DNA from: Paracoccaceae bacterium
GTDB taxonomy: Bacteria > Pseudomonadota > Alphaproteobacteria > Rhodobacterales > Rhodobacteraceae
DNA length: 64,000 nt
Assembly (NCBI GenBank): GCA_027013095.1
Contig: JALUYI010000010.1
Location: forward strand, 26,808 to 90,807
Direction of reading: 5' to 3'
This document shows positions 1 to 7,436 of this stretch, piece after piece. The position numbers were made by a program, and so were the translations under genes. Below the pieces are notes generated by a model. The model was not told the DNA's origin and did not search any database. It saw only the letters and a list, made by a program, of their open reading frames with translations. How positions within the stretch are numbered: position 1 is the stretch's first letter; every line of letters starts with the position of its first letter.

Positions 1-1037
1 AGCTTTCCCCGCGCCCGGCCCCGCAACACGGTCAGTGGCTCGGGTGACAGCCCGACCGCGCAGGTCGCCATCGGGGATTTGTGCTTGGCCACGGCAAGGC
101 TTGCCCGCTCTCCGCCACCCGCCAGCGCCGCCGCCTCCGAAACCCCGTGGCAGCCGACCTCGGAAAACACCACCTCCGAAGGGGTCCTGAGCCGCGGCGT
201 CTGCGCCTCAAGCTCGGCCGCGCTAAATAGGCGCAAGGGTCGATCCAGCGCCCGCGCCAGATCAAGGATTGCCGGTTCATCCGCCTTCAGATCCAGCGTA
301 TGAATCGCGCTGAGGGCGGCTGGCGCAATCTCGGCAACCGCCAAGGTTTCACGCACCAATTGCGCCAACTCGTCAGGCGGACAATTCCGCGAACACCCCA
401 CCCCAAGAGTTGCCCGTAGCGGCCGATAAAGAAGCGTTGTCGGGGCGCTCGGCCGTTGTGGGCGGATCGAACAGATCAGCTTGACCGCCTCGCCCTTGGG
501 CACATCCGCCAGCCAGTCGGCCCGCGTGGCCTCTTCGCCAGCCAGATGCGCGCCGCCGCCCTGCAACAGAGCCATCATCGCGGCCTTGGCATTTTCGGGG
601 TTTTCCAGCGCCCAGCCCTCGGGCGGCTCATCCAGAGCGACGCCCAGCGCCACATCCCCCGCTGTGGTGATCGCCGCCCGCGCCGCCAGAACATCGGCAA
701 TACGCCGCGCCAGACGGTTAGCGCCGCGATGCCCGCCCAGCAGTGGCACTACCGTCGCACCATTGTCAGGCACCGCCAGCAAAGCGGGCTCGGTTCGTTT
801 ATCGGCCAACATCGGTGCCACCGCACGAATCAATATCCCCGCCGCACAAACACCAATCACCGGCACGCCCGCGGCAAACAGCGCTCGCACGTGATCCAGC
901 CCATTCGGGAAAAAGGCGTCGGCCACATCAACCCGCCCGGCACGCCCATGCAAGCGTAGCCCGAGACCGTCGGCAATAGCGTGAGCAACGGCCTCACCCG
1001 CGCGCGATAGACAGATCACAACCGGGTCTTCAGCCAA
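1..1037 (-). CDS. CbiG/CobE-type cobalamin protein, partial; probably N-terminal half of a CbiG-CobJ fusion
   Basis: Runs off the left edge of the window, so only about 345 N-terminal codons are visible. Reading leftward from a TTG at 1037 (AAAGGAGA seven bases before it), the first ~110 residues look like the CbiG N-terminal domain (VICLSRAGE, PVIGVCAAGI) and residues ~215-330 like the CbiG C-terminal/CobE domain (LGVGCSRNCP, AVAKHKSPMATCAVG). CbiG opens the C-20 lactone in the anaerobic pathway; CobE is its partner-like relative in aerobic pathways. The frame stays open past the usual end of CobE, through a basic stretch (RGRARGKL), as expected if CobJ (precorrin-3B C17-methyltransferase) follows in the same polypeptide. 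Overlaps the end of cobI by 22 bases; a GTG at 1019 is an alternative start. Domain identity is fairly secure, the fusion is inferred. Confidence 0.75.
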   Translation of the reverse strand, partial: MAEDPVVICLSRAGEAVAHAIADGLGLRLHGRAGRVDVADAFFPNGLDHVRALFAAGVPVIGVCAAGILIRAVAPMLADKRTEPALLAVPDNGATVVPLLGGHRGANRLARRIADVLAARAAITTAGDVALGVALDEPPEGWALENPENAKAAMMALLQGGGAHLAGEEATRADWLADVPKGEAVKLICSIRPQRPSAPTTLLYRPLRATLGVGCSRNCPPDELAQLVRETLAVAEIAPAALSAIHTLDLKADEPAILDLARALDRPLRLFSAAELEAQTPRLRTPSEVVFSEVGCHGVSEAAALAGGGERASLAVAKHKSPMATCAVGLSPEPLTVLRGRARGK

Positions 1038-1729
1038 GGGTCGTCTCCTTTCGTGAGCAGGATCATCGAAAAATAAGGGGCCGGTTCGGACAGTTCGGTC
1101 AGCGGCATCACGCGTTCCGTGCCCAGGGTTGCACGCTCGACATAATGCGCGCGTCCCAGTAGGCCAAGGCGATCCAGAACCGCGCGAATCTTGGCCAGAT
1201 GTCGCCCGACCTTCATGATGACCATCGCGTCAGCGCCAAGAATTCGGGCCTCCATCTCGGCCTCATCCAGCGGTCCGGGGATGATCGTCAAAACCTCGTT
1301 GCGTGCCGAAAGCGGCTGGCCAACAGCCGCAGCACCGGCGGTAACCGAGGTCACGCCGGGGACCGTTTGAACCGGAAACCTTCCGCACAGGCGCGCATTC
1401 ATATACATGAACGAGCCATAAAACAGTGGGTCGCCCTCACACAGGAACACGACATCCTGTCCGCCCGTCAGACGGTCTGCAATTCGCACGGCCCCCGCAT
1501 CATAGGCCCGCTGCGCCGGGGCGCGCGCCGGTGTCATCGGGATATCAACCCTGATTTCCTCGACATTCACGGGCAGGATCTCCGCCGCAATCGAGCGGGC
1601 AAAACTGTCGCTTCCGGCCAGCGCGGGATAGGCGATAACTCTGGCCTTCGAGATCAACCGCACCGCTTTCAGGGTCATCAGCTCGGGATCGCCAGGGCCG
1701 AGGCCAACGCCGTAGAGCGTCCCGCTCAT
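1016..1729 (-). CDS. cobI: Precorrin-2 C20-methyltransferase CobI
   Basis: SAM-dependent enzyme that methylates C-20 of precorrin-2 to give precorrin-3A in cobalamin synthesis; cytoplasmic. 237 residues, the usual family length. The N-terminus carries the tetrapyrrole-methylase signature GVGLGPGDPELMTLKAVR, and the middle has the family's CEGDPLFYGSF motif and PGVTSVTAGAAAV segment that line the SAM pocket. The start ATG overlaps the cobL stop as ATGA, so translation is probably coupled. It sits in a leftward operon cbiX-cobH-cobL-cobI-cbiG. Confidence is high because the neighbours are other ring-modifying enzymes of the same pathway. Confidence 0.95.
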   Translation of the reverse strand: MSGTLYGVGLGPGDPELMTLKAVRLISKARVIAYPALAGSDSFARSIAAEILPVNVEEIRVDIPMTPARAPAQRAYDAGAVRIADRLTGGQDVVFLCEGDPLFYGSFMYMNARLCGRFPVQTVPGVTSVTAGAAAVGQPLSARNEVLTIIPGPLDEAEMEARILGADAMVIMKVGRHLAKIRAVLDRLGLLGRAHYVERATLGTERVMPLTELSEPAPYFSMILLTKGDDPWLKTRL

Positions 1730-2925
1730 CGCTTGATCAACGCATATTGGGTGACCGCGCGCAGAGGCCGCCAGCCGGTGACCGGGCCAAACGTCTCGGC
1801 CCGCTGGGCCTGCAGTTTCACAAGGCTGCCACCGTTCTGACGATAGAGCGACAACAGCAGCGATTCGCTGTCCAGCGTCACCGCGTTGACCACCAGACGC
1901 CCCAACGGTCGCAGGTGTTGAAGACAGGCTTCAAATGTCGCAGCACTGAGGCCGCCACCGATAAAGATCGCATCCGGCGGGGCCAGCCCCTCCAGCGCCT
2001 CTGGTGCGGTACCGTCGATCAGGTGCAATTTCGGCGTGCCCAGCGCGGCGGCGTTGGCAGCAGCCATCATCCGGCGGCGCGGCCGGGGCTCGATCCCGAT
2101 GGCCCGGGCATATCGCGCCGCCCGCATCCACTCGACCGCGACCGAGCCACAGCCGCAACCCACATCCCACAGCAGGGCCCCCCGCATCGGCATCAGCTTG
2201 GCCAGAGTGACCGCACGAACCTCCTGCTTGGTCATCGTGCCGTCGCTCTGAAACATGTCGTCAGGCAGGCCCGGAACCCGCGGCAACAGGGCCGCATCGG
2301 CAGCCGCAACACAGGATACCGCCAGTGTGTTGAAGGCAGGCACCACATGCGTCCAGCTGTCCGCCACCCCGTCAAAGCGCGCCTCATCAGCGGCGCCCAT
2401 ATTGGCAAATACCGTCATCCGGCTCTGGCCAAAGCCACGCTCGCTCAGGAAATGGGCGATCTGCGCGGGAGTTTCCGCGCCGGTGGTCAGAATCAGCAGG
2501 CGCTGGTCCGGCTGTATAAAGGCAATCATCTGTTCGACCGGGCGGCCGTGAACGGTAAGAGTCTCAAGATCGGCCATGGACCAGCCCATCCGCGCCGCCG
2601 CCATCTGGAACGCGCCGACCTGCGGATGATAGATGATTTCGGCAGGGTCGATGGCACGCCCGATGCGCGCCCCAACCGAAAACCACAGCGGATCGCCGGT
2701 GGCCAGAACCACGACCCGCTGCCCCTTCAGCGTCTTCAGCAGGTCGATCAGATCATCAAAGGGCGAGGGCCAGGATAGGCGCCGCGCCGTCACCCGATCC
2801 GACAGGCGATGGTGGCGATCGCCCCCAACGATCACCTCGGCGGCCTCGACAACCGCACGCGTGGCCGGAGTCAGCCCCTCCATGCCGTCCTCGCCAATCC
2901 CGACAATATGCAACCAGGGTGTCAT
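1726..2925 (-). CDS. cobL: Precorrin-6Y C5,15-methyltransferase (decarboxylating) CobL
   Basis: Bifunctional enzyme that methylates C-5 and C-15 of precorrin-6B and decarboxylates the C-12 acetate. About 399 residues, matching full-length CobL. The N-terminal half is a tetrapyrrole methylase (HIVGIGEDGMEGLTP at the start; LATGDPLWFSVG), equivalent to CbiE. The C-terminal half is a class I methyltransferase equivalent to CbiT (GALLWDVGCGCGSVAVEW as the SAM loop, then DAIFIGGGL). I chose ATG 2925, preceded by AAAGGA at a good distance, rather than a GTG five codons upstream. The CobH stop lies one base before this start, and the stop overlaps the cobI start. Confidence 0.95.
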   Translation of the reverse strand: MTPWLHIVGIGEDGMEGLTPATRAVVEAAEVIVGGDRHHRLSDRVTARRLSWPSPFDDLIDLLKTLKGQRVVVLATGDPLWFSVGARIGRAIDPAEIIYHPQVGAFQMAAARMGWSMADLETLTVHGRPVEQMIAFIQPDQRLLILTTGAETPAQIAHFLSERGFGQSRMTVFANMGAADEARFDGVADSWTHVVPAFNTLAVSCVAAADAALLPRVPGLPDDMFQSDGTMTKQEVRAVTLAKLMPMRGALLWDVGCGCGSVAVEWMRAARYARAIGIEPRPRRRMMAAANAAALGTPKLHLIDGTAPEALEGLAPPDAIFIGGGLSAATFEACLQHLRPLGRLVVNAVTLDSESLLLSLYRQNGGSLVKLQAQRAETFGPVTGWRPLRAVTQYALIKR

Positions 2926-2926
2926 G

Positions 2927-3559
2927 TCATATCCTTTCACAGCTTGCCGCCAACGCGTTCACCGCCGCAGCGGCCAGAGATGAGCCCCCGCGCCGCCCGC
3001 GCAGTGCCACATAGTCACAGCCCCGCGGATCGGCGGCCAGTTCTGCCTTGCTTTCGGCAGCGCCGACAAAGCCCACCGGGAAGCCGAGGATCAAGGCAGG
3101 ACGGGGCCAACCCTCGTCCAGCAACTCCAGCAAATGAAACAGTGCCGTGGGAGCGTTGCCAATGGCCACGATCGCCCCCTCCAATCGCGGGGCCCACAGC
3201 TCGACCGCGGCGGCCGAACGGGTGTTGCCAATTTCCGCCGCCAGCGCCGGAACCCGCGCCTCGTTCAATGTCACGACAACCTCGCACGCGCCGGGCAAAT
3301 TCCGCCGAATCACCCCGGCCGCGACCATCTCGCAATCGCACAGAATCGGCGCCCCGGCCCGCAGCGCCGCTAGCCCAGCATCAAAGGCCCCCTCCGAGCA
3401 GACCAGCCGATCAGCAATCTCGACCATGCCGCAGGCGTGGATCAACCGCACGGCCAGCGCCTCCATCCCCGGATCAAACCGGTCAAGACGGGCCTCATCG
3501 CGCACGGTTGCAAAGCTTTTTTCGTAAATGACCCGCGGGCGTTTTTCATAAGGGCGCAT
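2927..3559 (-). CDS. cobH: Precorrin-8X methylmutase CobH
   Basis: Moves the methyl group from C-11 to C-12 of precorrin-8X, producing hydrogenobyrinate. About 210 residues, standard for the family. Visible signatures are the catalytic-histidine segment VRLIHACGMVEIADRL, the PILCDCEMVAAGV stretch, AIGNAPTALF and ILGFPVGFVGAAESK. ATG at 3559 gives the usual MRPYEKRP N-terminus; a TTG six codons upstream is less likely. It lies 24 bases downstream of cbiX and one base from cobL within the same operon. Confidence 0.95.
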   Translation of the reverse strand: MRPYEKRPRVIYEKSFATVRDEARLDRFDPGMEALAVRLIHACGMVEIADRLVCSEGAFDAGLAALRAGAPILCDCEMVAAGVIRRNLPGACEVVVTLNEARVPALAAEIGNTRSAAAVELWAPRLEGAIVAIGNAPTALFHLLELLDEGWPRPALILGFPVGFVGAAESKAELAADPRGCDYVALRGRRGGSSLAAAAVNALAASCERI

Positions 3560-3583
3560 GTGAAATCTTTTTTGCAAAAATAC

Positions 3584-4687
3584 TCATCTACGCGACCGCC
3601 GGGCACTTTCCGGCCCCAGTGGGTGGGTGTCATGCGGATAATGGTGGTGGTGATGATGCCCGTGCCCGTGGTCATGCCCGTGGTCATGCCCGTGGGTGTG
3701 GTCGTGGGTGTGGTCGTGGTCCTGCGCCGCCATTTCCAGACGGCATTCGCCGGTGCAAAAATCATCGCAAAGCGCGCAATCCACGACATTCGAGCCGGGC
3801 GCGCTGGCCCCTTGGCCTTCGACATGGTGGTGGTGGCTTTCCTGAGGACGACCGACCTCGGCCTCAAACCCCAGAACCTGCACCCGGTATTTGCACATCG
3901 AACAGGTCTCGGGGGGCTGCTCACCGACCTGCTCGGTGACGCGCTCGGCAAAGGTTTCCAGCACCATCGGATGATCGTTCAGATACCCCGCCTTGACAAA
4001 ATCGATCCCCGGATTGGCCGCCGCGACCCGGTCGGTAAAGCCATAGATCCGGTCGATCAGGATACCGGTAAACAGGAAATAGGGAAACACGATCACCCGT
4101 TTGTAACCCAGTCGGCTGACGTGATCCAGACACGGCTCGACCAGCGGAAAGGTGACGCCCGAATACCCGACCTCGCACCAGCCAAACCCCATACCTTCCC
4201 ACAGCATCCGGGCGATCTTGGCAACATTGGCATTGGCGTCCGGGTCCGAGGCTCCACGCCCAATCACCACCAGCGCGGTTTCGGCCAGAGGCAGGTCACC
4301 ATATTCGGCATTGGCGCGAGCGACGGCCTCGGAAATACGCGCACCGGCCGCCGCGATCATCTTGGGATCGACGCCCAATTCACGCCCATAGCTGACCTCG
4401 ATCCCGTGGCGCGCGCCATAGGTGTTCAGGACTGTCGGGATGTCATTCTTGGCGTGCATCGCGGCAAACAGCATCCCCGGCACGGCAAGAATCCGATCAC
4501 AGCCCGCCTTGCGCAGCCGGTCCAGCCCATCTCGGATCACCGGGTTGGCAAACTCGAGATAACCGTAATCGACCTGCCAGTCGGTGGGCAAAAGCGCCGG
4601 CAGCTTTTTGGCCAGCACAGCAAATTCATCCACCGCCGCCTGGCTGCGCGAGCCGTGCCCGCATATCATCACCCCGATTTTTGACAT
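3584..4687 (-). CDS. cbiX: Sirohydrochlorin-type cobaltochelatase CbiX, long form with Fe-S cysteines and His-rich tail
   Basis: First gene of the leftward cobalamin operon; a CbiX-family chelatase that inserts cobalt into a tetrapyrrole. 367 residues in two similar halves: GHGSR near residue 10 and His78 in AMHAKND (chelatase histidines), then the second half from ~135 (VVIGRGASDPD). C-terminal additions: Cys262/Cys265, Cys304/307/311/315 (a likely Fe-S centre as in long CbiX proteins), and a His/Asp run at 323-349. The histidine tail comes from imperfect short tandem repeats in the DNA at about 3655-3720. SD GGGAGG at 4701-4696, eight bases from the ATG, is the element that the upstream leader could occlude. 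Co-occurrence of this early chelatase with late-cobalt-pathway methylases is discussed in the findings. Confidence 0.92.
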   Translation of the reverse strand: MSKIGVMICGHGSRSQAAVDEFAVLAKKLPALLPTDWQVDYGYLEFANPVIRDGLDRLRKAGCDRILAVPGMLFAAMHAKNDIPTVLNTYGARHGIEVSYGRELGVDPKMIAAAGARISEAVARANAEYGDLPLAETALVVIGRGASDPDANANVAKIARMLWEGMGFGWCEVGYSGVTFPLVEPCLDHVSRLGYKRVIVFPYFLFTGILIDRIYGFTDRVAAANPGIDFVKAGYLNDHPMVLETFAERVTEQVGEQPPETCSMCKYRVQVLGFEAEVGRPQESHHHHVEGQGASAPGSNVVDCALCDDFCTGECRLEMAAQDHDHTHDHTHGHDHGHDHGHGHHHHHHYPHDTHPLGPESARRSRR

Positions 4688-4694
4688 GTCTCAT

Positions 4695-4860
4695 GCCTCC
4701 CGTTCTTTGCGCATACGAAAGAGGCCGGGCTGAGCAGCCCATGACGATGCTGTTCCGACTCCCCGATTGGGTCGAGCCTCTGACAGCGCACCTCTCCGGC
4801 CCCTCCACGGGGGCGTCGTCATCGGGTCTATACGAGAAAACCGCACGCGGGTGCAACGCA
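4695..4860 (-). promoter_or_regulatory. Structured leader of the cobalamin operon, candidate translational switch
   Basis: The 5' leader of cbiX can fold extensively when read on the minus strand. P1: AGAGGC (4781-4776) with GCCTCT (4725-4720). Two hairpins lie inside: 4774-4756 (CGAC/GTCG extended by two G-C pairs) and 4740-4727 (GGGCT/AGCCC). The segment between them, TCGTCAT (4747-4741), pairs with ATGACGA (4822-4816) outside P1, forming a pseudoknot. A further hairpin is 4814-4799 (GCCCC/GGGGC), and another is 4854-4843 (GCAC/GTGC). The 3' strand of P1 (GCCTC, 4725-4721) can alternatively pair with GAGGC (4699-4695) of the Shine-Dalgarno. I did not find the conserved boxes of the standard cobalamin riboswitch, so the class and ligand are unknown. 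Confidence 0.5.
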
Positions 4861-4920
4861 GGAAACGCCTGAACCAGAGCCGTTGCCGACATTGGCCCGC
4901 CACCGGAGGGCGGTATATGT

Positions 4921-4947
4921 CGGAAAATTGTTTCGTTTTCCGAAACA
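4921..4947. promoter_or_regulatory. Two interleaved inverted repeats between divergent operons, putative operator
   Basis: CGGAAAA (4921-4927) is the exact complement of TTTTCCG (4936-4942), and TGTTTCG (4929-4935) is the exact complement of CGAAACA (4941-4947). The two dyads overlap, giving a 27-bp block in the AT-rich part of the 337-bp gap between cbiX and the glutathionyl-hydroquinone reductase gene. Such nested dyads are typical of a repressor or activator site serving divergent promoters. No regulator gene lies beside it, so the binding protein is unknown. Confidence 0.4.
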
Positions 4948-5024
4948 GTATATCCTATTATCAGGCATTTATTCCACCATCCGCGCTCCTGTATGGATAA
5001 GGGCCGCAACCAAAGGAAAATTTC

Positions 5025-6014
5025 ATGGGACAGCTTGTCAACGGCGAATGGCGCGACGAATGGTATGATACCACATCCACGGGCGGTGCCTTCAAGCGGT
5101 CCACCGCCGGATTTCGCAACTGGATCACACCGGATGGCTCCCCCGGCCCCAGCGGCTCAGGTGGGTATGCGGCCGAAAGCGGGCGCTATCACCTCTATGT
5201 CAGCCACGCCTGCCCGTGGGCACACCGCACCCTGATCTTTCGCGCCCTCAAGGGTCTCAGCGCGCATATCAGTTTTGACGTGGTGCATCCCGATATGCTG
5301 CAGGATGGCTGGAGCTTTTCTACGGATTTCCCCGGTGCAACCGGCGATCGTGTCCTTGGCAAGGCGTTCCTGCGCGAGGTCTACACCACCGCAGTTCCCG
5401 ATATCTCCGGCCGTGTGACGGTGCCGATCCTGTGGGACAAAGCGACCGGAACGATTGTCTCAAACGAATCATCCGAGATCATCCGCATGTTCAATTCGGC
5501 CTTTGACGGGCTGACGGGCAACCACGAGGACTACTGGCCACATGATCTGCGCGACGAGATCGACCGGATCAACGCCCGCATCTACGACACCCTGAACAAC
5601 GGCGTTTACAAATGCGGCTTTGCAACCACGCAGGCCGCCTACGATGCCGCGGTCGGACCGCTGTTTGACACGCTGGACTGGCTGGAGGCCCGATTGTCAA
5701 CGCACCGCTACCTGATGGGCGCCCGCCTGACCGAGGCCGACTGGCGCCTGTTCACCACCCTCATCCGCTTTGACCCGGTCTATCACACCCATTTCAAGTG
5801 CAATCGAAAATGGCTGCGCGAATTCGAAAACCTGTGGGCCTATACGCGTGAGCTTTACCAATGGCCGGGGGTGCGCGAGACGGTTCACCTCGACCACATC
5901 GTGCGCCATTATCATTACAGCCACGAAACGATAAACCCCCACCGCATCATCCCGATAAACCCCGTGATCGATTATGACGCGCCGCACGGGCGAGATGCAA
6001 TCAGAACCATCTGA
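5025..6014 (+). CDS. Glutathionyl-hydroquinone reductase (glutathione S-transferase Xi class)
   Basis: Reduces glutathionyl-(hydro)quinones with glutathione; cytosolic. 329 residues, usual for the YqjG/PcpF family. The thioredoxin-fold N-terminal part contains the catalytic-cysteine motif SHACPWAHRTLIF (about residue 63) and the family's LYVSHACPWAHR context; the C-terminal half is the all-helical GST domain, with the FDPVYHTHFKCN and RHYHYSHETINP segments that are typical of this class. Preceded by AAGGAAA at a normal distance from ATG. It is the first gene right of the cobalamin leader, and its operon relation to the following DUF1636 gene (77 bases on) is likely but not proved. Confidence 0.93.
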   Translation: MGQLVNGEWRDEWYDTTSTGGAFKRSTAGFRNWITPDGSPGPSGSGGYAAESGRYHLYVSHACPWAHRTLIFRALKGLSAHISFDVVHPDMLQDGWSFSTDFPGATGDRVLGKAFLREVYTTAVPDISGRVTVPILWDKATGTIVSNESSEIIRMFNSAFDGLTGNHEDYWPHDLRDEIDRINARIYDTLNNGVYKCGFATTQAAYDAAVGPLFDTLDWLEARLSTHRYLMGARLTEADWRLFTTLIRFDPVYHTHFKCNRKWLREFENLWAYTRELYQWPGVRETVHLDHIVRHYHYSHETINPHRIIPINPVIDYDAPHGRDAIRTI

Positions 6015-6090
6015 CGCGTCAGCTCGCCACGCCCTTGCGCCCCGGCAGAATTTCCGCTTGAACAGGCGACAGATCAAGCCGGAGGGACTC

Positions 6091-6492
6091 GTGACCACAA
6101 CCATAACCATTTGCGACACCTGCAAGCGCCCGGGCTGGGCCGAGGGGGACATGGGGCTGACCGATGGCGAGCGTCTAGCTCAGATGATCGAAGCCGCCGC
6201 GCGCCAGTCTGACGAGGTGGTGACACGCCGCCACGCATGCCTGATGGGCTGCGGCAAGGGGTGCAACGTGGCACTTCAGGCGCCGGGCAAGCTGACCTAC
6301 GTTCTGGGCGATTTCCGCCCCGAACAAAGCAGCGCCGCGGCAATCGTCGAATACGCGCGCCTTCATGCCCAGAGCAAAACGGGTCAGGTGCCATTTCGCC
6401 AATGGCCAGCCGCGATCAAGGGGCATTTCGTCTCACGCCTGCCCGCGCTGGAGACGGACGCCAAGGCTGGCCATGAGGCGGGCCCCGCATGA
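6091..6492 (+). CDS. DUF1636 family metal-binding protein, cobalamin-locus associated
   Basis: 133 residues from a GTG at 6091 that is preceded by GGAGGG; the frame is open further upstream but that part looks like leader. The protein contains cysteine motifs ITICDTCKRPGW at the start and RRHACLMGCGKGCNVAL in the middle, plus the ferredoxin-like ending LGDFRPEQSSAAAIVEYA. DUF1636 proteins are thioredoxin-like [2Fe-2S]-ferredoxin relatives found beside cobalamin genes, with no assigned reaction. Its stop overlaps the start of the CobD gene by four bases (ATGA), which ties it to corrinoid synthesis. Whether it carries iron-sulfur or serves in metal handling cannot be told from sequence. Confidence 0.85.
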   Translation: MTTTITICDTCKRPGWAEGDMGLTDGERLAQMIEAAARQSDEVVTRRHACLMGCGKGCNVALQAPGKLTYVLGDFRPEQSSAAAIVEYARLHAQSKTGQVPFRQWPAAIKGHFVSRLPALETDAKAGHEAGPA

Positions 6493-7436
6493 CCCGGCGC
6501 GATCACGGCGGCGGGCTGGATCAGGCCATCGCCCGTTACGGGGGCCGCCGCGCTGACTGGCTGGACCTGTCCACCGGCATCAACCCCGATCCTTACCCGG
6601 TCCCGGAATTCAGCAATCGCCTCTGGGGCGCATTGCCGGACCACGCGGCCAGTGACGCCCTCAGCACGGCGGCACGAGCCTGCTGGAAGGTTCCGAACGA
6701 CGCCGATATCCTTGCCGCGCCGGGAGCATCGGCGCTGATTGCCGCGCTGCCCTCGCTCTGGCCCCGCTCCAGCGTCCAGATTACCGCACCAACCTATAAC
6801 GAACACGCCGCGGCCTTTCGGAACTGGGGATGGACCGTCACCCAAAGCCGGGCTGAAACACGCGTCATCGTGCATCCCAACAACCCGACAGGGGCGCTGT
6901 GGGACGGGCGCGGGCACAGCCGTTTTCTGGTTATCGACGAAAGTTTCTGCGATCCCTTGCCCGAGGCCAGCCAGATCGCGCGGGCAACAACCCCCGGCGT
7001 CGTGATTCTCAAGAGCTTTGGCAAATTCTGGGGCCTTGCCGGCCTGCGTCTGGGCTTTGCCATTGGGCACCCCGACACGATCGCCCCCCTCAGGGCGAGG
7101 CTTGGGCCGTGGGCGGTTTCGGGTCCGGCGCTGGCGCTGGGGGCCGAGGCGCTTGCCGATGCGGACTGGATCAAAGCGACCCGTGCCCGCCTTGCACGGG
7201 ATAGCGCGCGCCTGGCGCAGATGCTGTCAAGGGCCGGGGCCGAGAACCTTGGCGGCACCCCCCTGTTTCGTCTGGCTTCGGTCCCGGACGCCGGGCGCAG
7301 CGCCGAATATCTGGCCGGAAACCACCGTATTCTGGTCCGTGTCTTTCCCTATTCCCGAAACTGGCTGCGCTTTGGCCTGCCGGCGGGTGAGCGCGCCTGG
7401 CAGCGGTTGCAGCGCGCGCTGGATGCGTGGCCATGA
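6489..7436 (+). CDS. cobD: L-threonine-O-3-phosphate decarboxylase (CobD; CobC in Pseudomonas nomenclature)
   Basis: PLP-dependent enzyme that makes (R)-1-amino-2-propanol phosphate, the linker joined to adenosylcobyrate. 315 residues, typical length. The N-terminal DHGGGLDQAIARYGG and LDLSTGINP motifs are hallmark for CobC/CobD; the fold type I aspartate-containing stretch VIDESFCDP and the PLP lysine at about residue 175 (ILKSFGKFWGLAGLRLGF) are present. Overlaps the DUF1636 gene by four bases at its start and CbiB by four bases at its end. Together with CbiB it completes the aminopropanol arm, so the function is well supported by context. Confidence 0.94.
   Translation: MTRRDHGGGLDQAIARYGGRRADWLDLSTGINPDPYPVPEFSNRLWGALPDHAASDALSTAARACWKVPNDADILAAPGASALIAALPSLWPRSSVQITAPTYNEHAAAFRNWGWTVTQSRAETRVIVHPNNPTGALWDGRGHSRFLVIDESFCDPLPEASQIARATTPGVVILKSFGKFWGLAGLRLGFAIGHPDTIAPLRARLGPWAVSGPALALGAEALADADWIKATRARLARDSARLAQMLSRAGAENLGGTPLFRLASVPDAGRSAEYLAGNHRILVRVFPYSRNWLRFGLPAGERAWQRLQRALDAWP

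Noticed and set aside
3655..3720. Tandem repeat resembling a CRISPR or VNTR
   Set aside because: Short imperfect units encode the His-rich tail of CbiX; no spacer-repeat structure.
3437..4684. Plus-strand open frame of 415 codons opposite cbiX and cobH
   Set aside because: Shadow of CbiX; its Val/Met run mirrors the His-tail repeats.
4688..4920. Standard cobalamin riboswitch (B12 box)
   Set aside because: The GCCACTG-type and B12-box consensus stretches are not present; a weak resemblance (AGTCGGAACAGC) is not enough. Reported instead as a structured leader of unknown class.
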